Below are positions 21,870 to 33,060 of a DNA stretch of 64,000 nucleotides, piece by piece. The position numbers and the translations under genes were made by a program. Positions within the stretch are counted from its first letter, which is position 1; every line of letters starts with the position of its first letter. Where the stretch lies: assembly GCA_003290165.1 (NCBI GenBank), contig QNQO01000543.1, positions 496,001 through 560,000 of the forward strand, written 5' to 3'. Under the pieces are notes generated by a model that saw only the letters and a list, made by a program, of their open reading frames with translations, was not told the origin of the DNA and ran no database searches. This DNA comes from Berberis thunbergii (taxonomy: Eukaryota > Streptophyta > Magnoliopsida > Ranunculales > Berberidaceae).

Positions 21870-24290
21870 ATAGCTAAGCCTAGTGGAAGATAAAGCAGGG
21901 ATAGCATCCACACGTGCAACGGTCTAGGCATCAGGACCCACATTATCTTCCTTATCCAACGATGCAAAGGCAAAAGAAAAATCAACATATGAAATCTTCT
22001 TATATCGGCCAAGATCCCACTCCGGATGCTCCTCCTTCATCAGTGCCAACATCTCGAGTTGGACATGAACAACCAAGCGGAACTCACACTTGCCTTGCTC
22101 TTGAAGAAGCTCTTACTCGCACATTTTTTCCATCAACAAGTTCACGCTCCAGTAGCTCCAATTTTCCAGTCAGCGTGTCGACTTGAGACTGCTCAATGGC
22201 AAGACTGCTATTCACAGCACTAAGTTCATGCCATCCCAATTCGAGCTAGTCCTCAACCTTTCTCACCTCGCAAGCGTAGAACTCCACATCGGATTCCAAC
22301 CGTTGCTTTTCAGCAACCCAGTCAGCTTCCTGTGAAGTGCTCTCTTCAGGAAAAGGCTGCAGCTCAGAATATGCCATAGCCGCAACTTCCTGCGCAACCT
22401 CGACTTCTCGGCGAATCCGGCTCAACTCCTGCCTGAATTCGTCCTTTTCAAACACCGCCTCTGTTAGATTATGCTCAAAGTTCTCCAGACGAGACTTTCG
22501 AGCCTTAGCGGCCACGATTTACTGATCCAACCATTTTTCCTCAACTGCATGTGTGAGAAGACACGCTCCAAGGTATATACTCTCTTACAAGCCGCCTCGA
22601 CTTCCGTTCAAACAACAGTTGCGTGGCTCATGTGAGCTATACACATCATAAGGTATTTCAAACCGTTATCCATACATCCCTCCAATGTATCATCTTCGGG
22701 TTTTTTAGCATGATCCATCAACTAGCTGTGATGCCTGCTTATATGCTTCCTCGAAGCATACTTTATGTCCACCTCTTGGTGCAAGACTTGTGAGCTCATC
22801 TTTACCAAGTCAAGTGCGAACAGGTTTATCCGTGCACCCGGATGAAGTTTCCCTGGGTCAGGGATTATGCCGAAATCGATGCTCTTCCCGTTCCCTCTAG
22901 CTTGTCGCCGCCCTTTACATTTGACACCGTCCTCAAACTTTCCTCCGCAGTTTGTCCTTTGTCAAGAACAACAGACCTTTTACTGCGAGACGACTCAATG
23001 GAATCCGAAGGGAGCGAATTATCCAAAGGACCCTCCAACACTTCTAGTTGTGGCTTAGAACGAGACAGTGAACAATGCTGACTACAAGAGACATGGCCGA
23101 TACTGCGGCCACCTTCAGGCGAATCAATAGTGGGGCAATCAGATTCTACCACCTCGGGCGAATCTTCCCGAAAATCCTTCTACCAAAATGGCCCCACACG
23201 AATCAACACTAGCATAAGCTGCCATTGCAACCCGCACCAGACTATCATTTAGAACCTCGACCTGCACGTCACTAAGGTTCAACCTGTATACCACTCCTGC
23301 CAACCATAGGTAATCTTTCTCCAAACCTGAAATATCAGTATCCACCTCAGCAGACCCAATAGATCCGCGCTCCTCTCTCACCGAAACAGGTCATGCCAAA
23401 GACGACCCAACTCTGACGCGAGACCTCTTCCTCACAAAGGAAGCAAGAACAAGAACAAGAACTTTGTCCCCAGCAGCCTTCCTCTTCCTGGAAGGGGTCC
23501 CATCTTCAAACTTAATGCGCAACTCTCGATACGTGCCAGTTGTCCCACAACCCACTACGAATGAAGTTGGAAACTCTTATGACATCGACCGCCTTCCTTT
23601 TCGGCAAGACATGAAACGTCTCCATGGTGTTTTGCTCCTCTAAGGTAAGAGGAGTAGTAAAAAACCTTGCTGCAAGGGAACACAAGTAATGATTAGTCAG
23701 CCCGCCATCGAGCATATCAAAGTTGTAAGAAAATTGTTTAACTTACGGAACAGCCTGAACTATCACTCGAGCCGACAACCACTGCACCAGAAATACTTCG
23801 AATCTGTAAGAGCCAAGAAGCAGTACTTCTGCCAGAACTTGAAATTATTGGACAGTTTATCGAAGCAATTCGGCGACTTCATCGTACAGTCAACATTACT
23901 CTTCAGCCGGGGAGAGGTCAGCAACTGGATCAATAATGGAGTCATGCTAACATCGGCCTCCTTAAAACCGAGCAGAATCATGAGGATGATCCTATATCCA
24001 TTGAGCCCCAACTAAGCCGGAGGAATCCCTAAGAAATCCAAGAACTCCCAAATCGCATGCAGAACTGGAAAGCGCACTTCAGTTTGAAACATCCCACGAT
24101 GTAAACAGACGAAATCAACAGGAGGTGACACTGGCATTTGGTCGCCCATTAGGAGATACAACGGCAGATCCTCAGGAACTCCAAACTTCGTATGAATTTC
24201 GGCAAGACCAGACTCGGACAACAACCTGTCTTCAAAAAACTCCAGGGCCTCAGTCAAAATAGCATCATCAATAAGGTTTTCTCGAGCCAT
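21870..24290 (-). pseudogene. Antisense ORF of Tat-like element A (Transposase_28-like)
   Basis: On the strand opposite to gag, the ATG at 24290 starts MARENLIDD. LPLYLLMGDQMPVSPP, CLHRGMFQTEVRFPVL and LDFLGIPP follow, the pattern of the plant Transposase_28 (putative gypsy-type transposon) domain. A short intron, 23746-23670 (GTAAGT...TTGCAG), is placed like that in copy B. Downstream come ISNFIRSGLWDNWHV-type sequence and a long coiled coil (about 22515-22246, charged heptads) with HELSAVNSSL and TGKLELLERELV. Several stops and frame changes (for example at the end of the first block, 24012) break it. Antisense ORFs of this kind are known in Tat and Retand-like elements; their function is unknown. 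Confidence 0.8.
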
Positions 24291-24322
24291 GAAGAAGGCA
24301 AACAATCTTTTCAGAACAATAT

Positions 24323-24722
24323 CACTACACCAAAATGCCCATTTAGCTACACGGAGGTGGCCACGGCTTTAAACCGTTGGCTTATTTTCCACGGTCAGGA
24401 ACCGTGGCTATAGTGACCAACGGCCTAAAATCGTGGCTAAAAATGACTTGGCCACGGTTCTAAACCGTTAGCACGGTTTTTAACCGTGGCTATAGTGCCC
24501 AATGGCCTAAAACCGTTGCTACAATGCATGTGTGTTGCACGTGAAAGTGTGGAGAAGTGGCCACGATTCTAAACCGTTGGTTTAATTGCCACGGCTAAAA
24601 ACCGTGGCTATATCGGCTAACGGTTTAAAACCGTAGCTAAAAACAATACACAAAAAGTTGCAACAGTTTAAAACCGTGGCTATATCTGCCCACGGTTTAA
24701 AATCGTAGCTAAAGAAAATAGT
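24323..24722. repeat. Left terminus and subterminal repeats of C3
   Basis: After the CACTA end, short units such as aaaccgtggcta and gccacggttctaaaccgt alternate in both orientations about ten times. Such arrays are transposase binding sites in CACTA elements. Confidence 0.82.
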
Positions 24723-24960
24723 TTCACGCTTTGAAATTGGAGGGAGCAGTTTCGCGCTTTGGCGAAAATAATTTCGCGCTTTGGCGAAAAATTTTGGGGA
24801 AAAACAGACATGGTGGCTGCGCTTTGGCGAAAGAAATTGGGGAAAAAACACAGTGGAAAGGATAGCAGATTTGGCGAAAAAAATTGGGGAAAACTAGGCT
24901 TTTCGCCTTGCAGCTCCCTTTCTCTATTTTCGTTTCGATCGTCTTCCCTTTTCTTCCGAG
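24722..24960 (+). promoter_or_regulatory. Leader of C3 with short gcgctttggcgaaa repeats, upstream of nucleolin ATG
   Basis: 24722-24890 holds several copies of tttggcgaaa(a), then a pyrimidine-rich leader (about 24900-24957) ends ttccgag immediately before the nucleolin-like ATG. It probably carries the captured nucleolin 5' UTR and possibly promoter, directing transcription through the cargo. Confidence 0.45.
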
Positions 24961-26367
24961 ATGGGCAAATCTAGCAAGAAGTCTTAGGTAACACTTCTTC
25001 CCCCTTCTCTTGTATTTCTGATTCAATCGATCGATGTTCATGTTTCTGATTCAATCGATCGATGTTCTTGTGTAGGTCGTTGCAGCCACCCCTGTTTCTG
25101 TAAAATCTTCAAAGAAAGGTTTGGTTTGGTTTGCAAAATCTTCAAAGAAATGTATGATTAGAATCTTCAAAATCGATCGATGTTCGGTCCGGACTGATTC
25201 TTCTTCTGATGATGTAAGTGTTTTTTGTTAAAACATTGTTAATGGCGGCTTGTTTTATTAGTCTGAAGATTTTTTGAAAAAAAATAAATCATACCTTTTT
25301 CTGTATGGGGTTTTGTTAATTCGGTGTAGGAGCCTGTTGTTCCTTCAAATAAAAAATCTGTTTTAGTTTCTAAGAACGCTTCTGTTAAAGGAAAGCCTGA
25401 AACCAGCAGTTCTGATTCTTCAGATTCTGATTATGATGTGAGTGCTTACTCATTCTTGATCTAACAATCATAGAAAAAAAGTGTTTTAAAATTATTTTTT
25501 TTCATTATTTAGGATGTTTTAGTGTAGATTTACAAATGAAAATTAGAGTGTTTTCTATCGGAGTTGTTTCTTGTGTGTGTTGTAGGAGCCTGTTGTTAAG
25601 AAACAACAACCAGTTTCTAAGAAACCTGTAAAGGGAAAGGCGAATACTAGCAGTTCTGATTCTTCGGATTCGGACAGTTACGATGAATCTGACGACGTGA
25701 GTGCTTGGCTATACTTAATATAATTTTTGCACGTACCATTATTCTCTAATGTGACTTTATTCTATTTGGTTAGATAGCGATGATTCTAATTCTGATGATG
25801 TTACTGCGGATACTCTGGTTAATCACTGTTGATACTTGATTGATTTGATATAATTGCTATATCCATTTTATATCTGCAAATTTGTTAGTTTCTTACTTTA
25901 ATTTAGTACATGAGCATTTTTCATGCCGTTTTAATTTAACAACTTCCTTGGATATCCAAATAGTATTGACATACCTTCAAAAGCATTGAATCTAATACCT
26001 ACCCCATACCTTTATTCCCTTTTCTTTGGATGTTGAACATAATCATTGATACTCTTGTGGACCATGTGGACCATGTCAGAGTAAATTTCGTCTGCATTTT
26101 AAAACTTATTTTATGTGAATGTGTGTTACAAGACTTACTTCAGTGCTGGATCCTTGTAGTAATTTTCCTTTTGCTCTTTCGATGCCAATTATCATTTTGA
26201 AAATTTGATCTTATGATGTGTTGGCTTATTCTTAGGAACCCAAAGCCAAAGTGCAAGCCAAAAAGTTGCCTGTGGCTGCAGCAAGAAATGGTTCTGCGGC
26301 AGCTCCCAAGAAGAAAGAAGAATCAAGTAATGATTCTGATTCTGATGATAGCTCTGATGAAGAGGAG
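24961..26367 (+). pseudogene. Nucleolin N-terminal exon fragments
   Basis: Exons: 24961-24987 (MGKSSKKS, the start of plant nucleolin-like proteins), 25076-25118, 25330-25437, 25586-25696 and 26236-26367. Each shows Ser/Asp acidic blocks (SSSDSSDSD, SSNDSDSDDSSDEEE) alternating with Lys-rich VKK/APKKK stretches, and most have GTGAGT or GTAAGT donors. Plant nucleolin works in rRNA transcription and processing through this histone-chaperone-like N-terminus and C-terminal RRM and GAR domains, which are absent here. The last codon before the first donor reads TAG, so a spliced product would stop after eight residues unless another donor is used. Confidence 0.75.
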
Positions 26368-26596
26368 GTAAGTTCTAGCAGTGTCAAATTATTCTTGTGT
26401 GTTTATCAAATTATTCAAGTGAGCTTTGAACTGGGTAAGGGTAACATTGTTTTCATAGTTAATTCCAAAGATGAATTCCTAAACATTAAACGTATGTAAA
26501 ATCCTATGAAAATATACTGATATGTTAATAAAATTTTTGGCTTGTTATTTAAAGATTTCTGATAAACAAAAAGTTTAATGATATTGTTTCTTCTAG

Positions 26597-28728
26597 ATTG
26601 ATGTTGCAGATCACGGGAAGGAGGAATTTTATGACCCTTTGAGACGTTCTACTTCAGATGTAGAAAGCTCTAATGCATATGTGCAAGATATTCCAGGGTT
26701 TTCAACCAGAAGGAGGTTTCCTGCTGATGACGAGCTTCAATTGTCAGCAAAAGAATGGGCTTCTTTTAAGCGGTCATTGATGCAAAAGTTTTCTTCCTCA
26801 AAGCTGGTCTCCCTTTCTGCAGTAAGCTTTAGCTGATGCCTGAAATGTACTTTTTCAGTTTTTTGGTACTCTTTAAGCTATGTACAATAAAATGAAAACA
26901 CTTGTTTAATATGACCTAACCTGCATGGCACTTGTGCATTTTTAAGAGGTGTCTAGCTTAGCCTCCTAACCTAGTTAGTTGTCCAAAATTTCTGAAGATA
27001 GAGGTTACTGCCTGTGGTTAGAGTCAAAGGCACATGAGCCATTGAACTTCCCTTGAGTTAAACAAAGTTCTAGAAGCGTCCTTGGCTTCTACCAAAATTA
27101 CACTTATTAACCCTAGTTATCAATATTTTATGATATGCATGATACTATACATGATACATACACCATATCTTATGATAAATTGATATAGGATGATGCAGCA
27201 TTCTTGTACAAGTGACGTGAATGAATGGATGGATGATAGTGATAGTAAATAACTTGAATAAGTGTTTTTAGGACCTGTTTGCTCGAATAAGTTTTATTTT
27301 ATGTTTTATTATATGCTTATATATATATTATACCTATTATTTATTTTTTCATGCTTAAATAAGAACACGATACAGTATGATATATCTTAAATTTGGTTTT
27401 CTGCTACACAGTATGTTTAACATTTTGATTACTAAGCCAGTAAGCCATTAATATATGAATGAAGCAAGTAAGGTTAAAACAGTCAAAGTTCTTCTAATAA
27501 GAGGTTCTTAAAACAAAAATACACACACCTTCTTAAGAGCTTCTAGTTAAATATCATTTTTATTTAGGGGTTTAATTTTTGGAGAGGGAAAAAAATGAAA
27601 AGCAAGAAAGTTCTTAATCATATGGGAGTAGTTAATTTAAATGGTGTGCCTGATAGTTGATTAGTTAAATTGGTTCTTTCAGATGCATCCACTGTGAATT
27701 TGTGACAAATGATGTTCTGGGCACTTTGTAATTCGTAAAATTAAATGTTTCTTTCGACAATCATTATCCATACCAAATAATAACACACACATACATCAAA
27801 TGTACTAAATGTCTAAATCATTTGGTCAGTTCTACAATGAAAATAGAAAAACGTGAAGTGGTTGATTAGACACGCAAAATGTTCTCACCCTTTGACAACT
27901 TTAATCATGGAAGTAGCTTGTCATTGATCAGATTATTATGTTACCATTTCTGGACATATCTCGTGTATTGGCAGTGATACTGGCAAAACTAAAAGAAAAG
28001 TATTTGTTATTGCTTCTATGACTAACACAATGCATTACTTATGATAATAAATATTAAAAGAGTCAGTTAAACTTCAATTATATGTGTTTGACACACGAAG
28101 GCAAGATTAGCCATAAAAATTTAGTGACAGAAGATAGTGTTTCTAAGAGGTATGAGATATGGGTATAGTTGCTGATTTAATTTCTGAAGGACATCTAATG
28201 ATTTTCTGAGTATATTGCTCTACTCCTGGAATCATTTGTAAAAACTTAAAGGTATGGGAAATGTAAAGTTAATTTGTAAAATCATGGTTATATCTAATTG
28301 GTCTAGTGTTTTAGATTCCCTTTTTTTCGTCTATGATGTTGGGTCCTTGTTACTCTTGCAGATATCTGATGTAACAGTCAAAGGTGGCAAGGGTATGACT
28401 TCATTAATTATCTGCAAGTTGTTCTGCATGGTGGAAATTATTTAGTTCATTTGGCTCTGACTTCTGATTCAGAAAGATGCTGACAAGAATAGCTATAACG
28501 ATTGTATCTTACTTTAGTTATTTGGTGTGGAACTTTGCAGCCAAAGAGAAACCATCTACTAGTTTGCATTCAGAAGAGCTAAGTGAACCGCAGAGTGTTT
28601 CTGAACCGGGTGTCAGAGTTATTACAAGACAGGAGTATGTTTCACGATTACGTGATCAGCTAAAAGAGGAAATCAATCGTGCATGGAAGGCTGATGATCG
28701 TGTAACATCTTTAAAATTATCCGTCAAG
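26597..28728 (+). pseudogene. VPS35L: VPS35L (retriever subunit) N-terminal exon fragments
   Basis: Exons 26597-26821 (EEFYDPLRR, LSAKEWASFKRSLMQKF), about 28362-28392 (ISDVTVKGGK) and 28541-28728 (KPSTSLHSEEL, VITRQEYVSRLRDQLKEEIN, RAWKADDRVTSLKLSVK). These match the start of plant VPS35L-like (C16orf62-type) proteins, a subunit of the retriever endosomal recycling complex. Splice borders are kept, including a GC donor after the third exon (CAAG|GCAAGT). The alpha-solenoid body is missing. The 1.5 kb between the first two exons is an AT-rich intron with no other feature recognised. Confidence 0.78.
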
Positions 28729-29067
28729 GCAAGTACTCCAAAATCACTACATGTTTCAATTGCAGGTTTTCATGTTAACCTTATGAATATATGGACTTCC
28801 ATTTAGCCTTTTACAACTACATACGTGTATTTGATATACGAATTCTTGAAGAAGTTTTGTTTTTAATCATTCTCTACTTGACTACTCATCATACACGTGT
28901 GCCTGCACATTTATAATGTCTTTACATATATTCTTTATTTGATAATTCTTTATTTGTTGGTAAATGACGGTACCAGTTTTTCATCCTATTGGAGCATGTT
29001 CTACAATCCTTTCCTGATCTACTATGGACATAGTATGATACTGTTTCTTGTCAAGTTATGATTTCAG

Positions 29068-30040
29068 GTGGATTGTGAGGAAGCTATTTTCTTATGGCGA
29101 GTAGAGAAGAAAGATTTTCTGCTATGGACTGTCACTTTCGTTACTACATTATTTCTTGGTATTGAGATTGGTGTTCTAGCTGGAGTGAGTATTTAACTCA
29201 GTTGAGGTTAATGTTTTAATATTTGAATCGTCCTATCATCGAAATGACTTATGCTTAGGAACTGCGGTTACTGCTTAATGAACATGGAGATAGTCAGAGT
29301 CAGGTCATAGGCCTAAAATCTTTTATAGTTCCCATGGAGAATGCCTTGACGATGTCCCTGTACAAACTATTGTCATAGCTTAGAGTATCTCTAATGGGAG
29401 ACCTTAAATCCTCCCTCAAAATTGAAATGAGATAGCTACTGTTTGTTGGGCTCCTTTCATCTCTCTATTTAGCAGGCGATAGACCCGGAAAACCGAACTG
29501 CTATTCTCAAAAAATTGAAGAAACCCAACATATTTGAGGTTTAAGGAGGAATTGGAGAATGAAACCCCTAGATCTCATTTTAGGTTTGAGGTCTTCCATT
29601 GTAGATGCTCTTACTAGTTAAATTGTGAAATCTTTTTTGTTCTATGAATCATTTTTGAAGCCCCTACTCTGAACCTTGCACTGAATTTAAATATAATTGT
29701 TAGAACTCTTCTAAAGACGACAAAAGGGGATTTAACATCTGATTGGCCGGAAAACACCTAGTAACTTCTTTCCAGTTTGTAATGACTAATGACAACTCCA
29801 TCTCTCTTGGATGCTAGAAAAGCATATTTAATTCAGCAGACTTTAATATAATTAAATTTCTTTACAAGCATGATGTATTCGATGGATGAAACTAATGTTT
29901 CTATAAGCTTTGGAGAAATTTGTTCTTCATATACATTTGTTTATTACTGGTGTGTTATTAATATGATCTAGGAAATTTGACACTGTAGGTGGGGCTTTCA
30001 CTCGCGTTTGTCATCCATGAATCAGCAAATCCACATATTG
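29068..30040 (+). pseudogene. SULTR: Sulfate transporter (SULTR, group 4-like) exon fragments
   Basis: Exon 29068-29184 (AIFLWRVEKKDFLLWTVTF, LFLGIEIGVLAG) and exon 29989-30040 ([18 protein letters not shown]) fit the last transmembrane helices leading to the STAS domain of plant SLC26-type sulfate transporters. Both have proper AG acceptors and GTGAGT donors. The rest of the transporter is absent. It follows the VPS35L fragment on the same strand within C3. Confidence 0.85.
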
Positions 30041-30269
30041 GTGAGTTTTTTTTTCCTAGTTTGGGTTGATCCGGATATTTGTACCATATTAATTCCCATG
30101 GAGCAACTATTTCCGAACACTACAGCACAGAGCACGTCCCAGGCAGGGTGCGCTGCAGTTTCAGCTTGCTCTGCATTGCAGACAGAGTGCGATGTTGATC
30201 CAGACAGAGTGCGATTCAGCGTGTCTGCTGTACGTGTTGTTTCTGGCCGCAGCGGGTTTCAGCGTGCGC

Positions 30270-30688
30270 GGTTATTAAATATGGCAAGGGCCCTAGGGGA
30301 CCAAGTGGAAGGTGGGAAGCCAACATGGCCTTATGTTATTCACGGGCACTATGCAGATGCTGGAGAGGCAGCAGCACATTTATCCGGTGCCTTCAATGTT
30401 CCAATGGTGCTAACCGGACACTCATTGGGCAAGAAAAAATTTGAGCAACTACTGAAACAGGGGAGGCACTCTAGGGAGGACATTAACTCAACTTACAAGA
30501 TAATGAGAAGAATTGAGGCAGAGGAGATGGGCCTTGATGCTGCTGAAATGGTGGTAACTAGTACAAGGCAGGAAATAGAAGAGCAGTGGGGTTTGTATGA
30601 TGGTTTTGATCCAAAGCTGGAGCTGAAACTCAGGGTGAGAAGAAGAAGAGGGGTGAGCTGCCTTGGCCGAAACATGCCACGTATGGTG
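30270..30688 (+). pseudogene. SPS: Sucrose-phosphate synthase glycosyltransferase exon fragment
   Basis: One long open exon: [100 protein letters not shown] and MPRMVV before a GTATGT donor. This is the core of the N-terminal GT-B glucosyltransferase domain of plant sucrose-phosphate synthase, which joins UDP-glucose and fructose 6-phosphate in the cytosol. Only this exon is present. It is fully open, with small changes such as GRN for GRY. The sequence just upstream (30110-30265) has short repeats of cagacagagtgcgat of unknown origin. Confidence 0.92.
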
Positions 30689-31179
30689 GTATGTACTTAT
30701 CTTCGTTAGCTTAATTTTTGCACGCTAAATTATCCTTTTCTGTATTGCATGGGATACTCGCACAAATGTCAGAGTCTGACTTGAATCTAGAGCATCAGAT
30801 TCAACAAAACCCAACATGTAGGATTGTTGGATGCACCAGTACCTCTTGCATAGATCAAAAGGTAAAGAAGAAAATTTCCCTCAGCTTTTTAAACATCAAC
30901 AAGCTTGAACCAAGCTAATTTCATTTGCCATGTCACAGTTTTCTTGCTGGTATGTTTACGAGGAAAGACAACCATGTTTTGGTGTTGGCACTATGTGATC
31001 CGCAAGATTTTCTTCCTGAAACCGACTTTTCTATTTGGTATTCTGCTTTTTCCAATTATGATTTGTAAAGGGAGTTGTGTGTTTTTCATCTTATGTAGAA
31101 TAGATTTATGATCGTTTCACTTGTTACACTTACACTTAAAGTTTATTTTTAACATATAGGAACTGATTTTGCATTCCAG
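30689..31179. other. C3 interval between SPS and PRT6 exons
   Basis: A possible exon at about 30760-30861 (QQNPTCRIVGCTSTSCIDQK) before a GTAAAG donor was not recognised. The rest is intron-like. Confidence 0.35.
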
Positions 31180-32300
31180 GTATGAACCACTTCTAGTGCA
31201 GGAGATGCTCACTCTCATCATACAAATAGTCAAAGAACGGCGTTTCTGTGGGCTTTCAACTGCTGAAAGTGTGCGAAGAGAATTGGTCTATAAGCTAGCA
31301 ATTGGAGATGCTACTCATAGTCAATTGGTGAAGTCTCTTCCTCCTGACCTTGCTAATAATGATCAGCTTCAGATATGCTACTCTGTTTTCTATTTTCATT
31401 ATGTACTGAAGCAAGTTCTGCTCTGATAGGTGTTGTTAGGTTTTAATTTTCTTTTTATGGTTTTAATTTACTTCAAGTAGTTAAGAGCTTAGATTTTGTT
31501 GAGATTCCATAATCCTCTAATGAAATTGACTAATTAACAAACCTCTTGTTAGTGCATGGTGCATATGGATGGTCTACTGAATATTAATCTGTCTTTTGTA
31601 TCTTGTGTGTTTGAGTGCATGCACTACGTTGATTGACTTTCTATATCCCAAGCTTAGTTAGTTTTGCATGCAGGAGAAAATAAGAGCTGCACAATCCAAG
31701 TTCATAGAAAGCCTTGAATCCTCGTCAAATGACGTGGAGACTTCAACTCTGGAGCAAGACTTGGCTAGTGCTAAGCATGTTGAAGAGGTCTCAGTGCCAG
31801 TTTGTTCTTTTTGCGATGATCCAGATTCTAAACATCCCATCTCACTTCTAGTTTTTCTCCAGGTGAGAACTGTTTTGTATTAATGCTCTCCAAGTCTTTG
31901 ATTGGTGCCTATGTTTATAGGTTAAATTCTTAGTGCAATATTTTAGATTATGAAAGATGCATTTGTGTTTTCAATGCTAATACATTGTCATTGGTTTTGG
32001 AACAAGAAATCTCGACTTGCAAGTTTTGTGGAGAGAGGCCCTCTGTTTTGGGAACAAGTCCAATCGTCGGACACGCAGCGTCTTTTAATTACTAGAAATG
32101 AATCGTCGGATCCTTATTCAAGAACTATGTCCTCTTCTTCAGATTTATCTTCTCACTTAGAGCAGTTGGTTCAGAGTGCAGTGAATGAGTTCACCCATGA
32201 CGTGCTACCTGGCGAAGTTGATTTGATTTTGGATTTCATCAAGGTGCGGCTTCCTGCTGCAAGGACTATCCAGCATCCAAGTACATCTAGTGATAGAAGG
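31180..32300 (+). pseudogene. PRT6: PRT6 (N-recognin E3 ubiquitin ligase) exon fragments
   Basis: Exons 31180-31372 (YEPLLVQEMLTLIIQIVKER, RFCGLSTAESVRRELVYKLA, IGDATHSQLVKSLPPDL), 31674-31862 (EKIRAAQSKFIESL, VCSFCDDPDSKHPISLLVFL) and 32007-32300 (KSRLASFVERGPLFWE, EQLVQSAVNEFTHDV) match central parts of plant PROTEOLYSIS 6, which recognises basic N-terminal residues in the Arg/N-degron pathway. The donor after the first exon is ATATGC where GTATGC is expected, a G-to-A change that should stop normal splicing; the other borders (GTGAGA, GTAACT) are intact. It is the last cargo before the C3 right subterminal block. Confidence 0.88.
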
Positions 32301-32639
32301 GTAACTACTCCATCATCCATTATGGTCTTATCTGTGCTCCCATAATGGTGGTGTTGGATGGATCAAAAGACCATCAATTCCATGTAGAAGGAACAGGGGT
32401 GTAAGCATCCATGAGAGGTTGTAAATGATCTAAATTTCCCATAATGGTGTGAATGATCTAAATTTCTGCTGTAATGAATTGCTTGAAAGCAATTGCTGGA
32501 ATTTGCTGATCAGAGGTTGTAAATGTTGTTTTTAAATTTAATAAAAAGTCATATTAAATTTTGTTTACTTGATGCACGTGCTGAATTATACTTACCTATA
32601 AGATGTAATCAAAAGTCATTTGATAGCAAAAAAAAAAAA
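32301..32639. other. C3 3' flank of cargo; no feature recognised
   Basis: AT-rich sequence resembling a 3' UTR or intron (repeated gaatgatctaaatttc, aataaaaagtc), with an A-run at 32627-32639. Confidence 0.35.
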
Positions 32640-33022
32640 TTGCCAGGGCTTAAAACCGTGGCTAATTATTGCAACGGCTAAAAACCGTGGCTACCTTGCC
32701 ACGGCTTATAACCGTGGCTAGTACTGGCCACGGCTTAAAACTGTTGCTAAAGTTATTGCAACGGCTTAAAACCGTGGCCAAACTTGCAACGGTTTTAAGC
32801 CGTGGCTACACCTGCCCACGGCTTAGAACCGTGGCTAAGCTTGTGGCAACGATTTATAATCGTGGCTAAATCATCAACCGTCATCGAGATAAAACCGTTG
32901 CTAATATTTCAGCCACGGTTTTTAGCCATTACTAGGGATTTAGCGACGCCTCTACAGCCCACGGGTCTAAGCCGTGACAATGGGTTACCCCCACGGTTTA
33001 AAACCGTTGCTAATGGTTTTCC
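32640..33022. repeat. Right subterminal repeats of C3 (terminus eroded)
   Basis: About a dozen copies of cggcttaaaaccgtggct and its inverse, mirroring the left end. The block stops near ggttttccgccatgtgac without a GTAGTG end. Confidence 0.75.
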
Positions 33023-33060
33023 GCCATGTGACAGTCCACTAACTCTGGGGGAGAAGTTTA
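33023..33060 (+). other. Polypurine tract region of element A
   Basis: ccactaactctgggggagaagttta precedes the 3' LTR; the same string, ccactaactcggggggagcaac, precedes the LTR of copy B (36199-36230, minus strand), which identifies it as retrotransposon rather than C3 sequence. Confidence 0.7.

Larger units (their letters stand above)
24323..33022 (+). mobile_element. CACTA-type multi-gene capturing element C3
   Basis: The left end is CACTACACCAAAATGCCC at 24323, followed by about ten subterminal copies of aaccgtggc/gccacggtt to 24720. A matching subterminal block (32640-33020) closes the right side in opposite orientation. The exact right TIR is eroded: where GTGTAGTG is expected there is ccgccatgtgac, and about 225 bp of element A that should lie between it and the polypurine tract are missing, which suggests a deletion over the right border. 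Cargo, all on the plus strand: exons of nucleolin, VPS35L, a SULTR4-like sulfate transporter, sucrose-phosphate synthase and PRT6. No transposase is seen. Confidence 0.82.

Noticed and set aside
30110..30265. Possible separate exon or repeat upstream of the SPS fragment
   Set aside because: Short repeats of a cagacagagtgcgat type and an open frame, but no family recognised and no clear acceptor; left as part of the SPS surroundings.
24961..32300. A functional host gene spanning the plus-strand exons
   Set aside because: The exons belong to five unrelated families, each lacking essential domains, and lie between transposon subterminal repeats.
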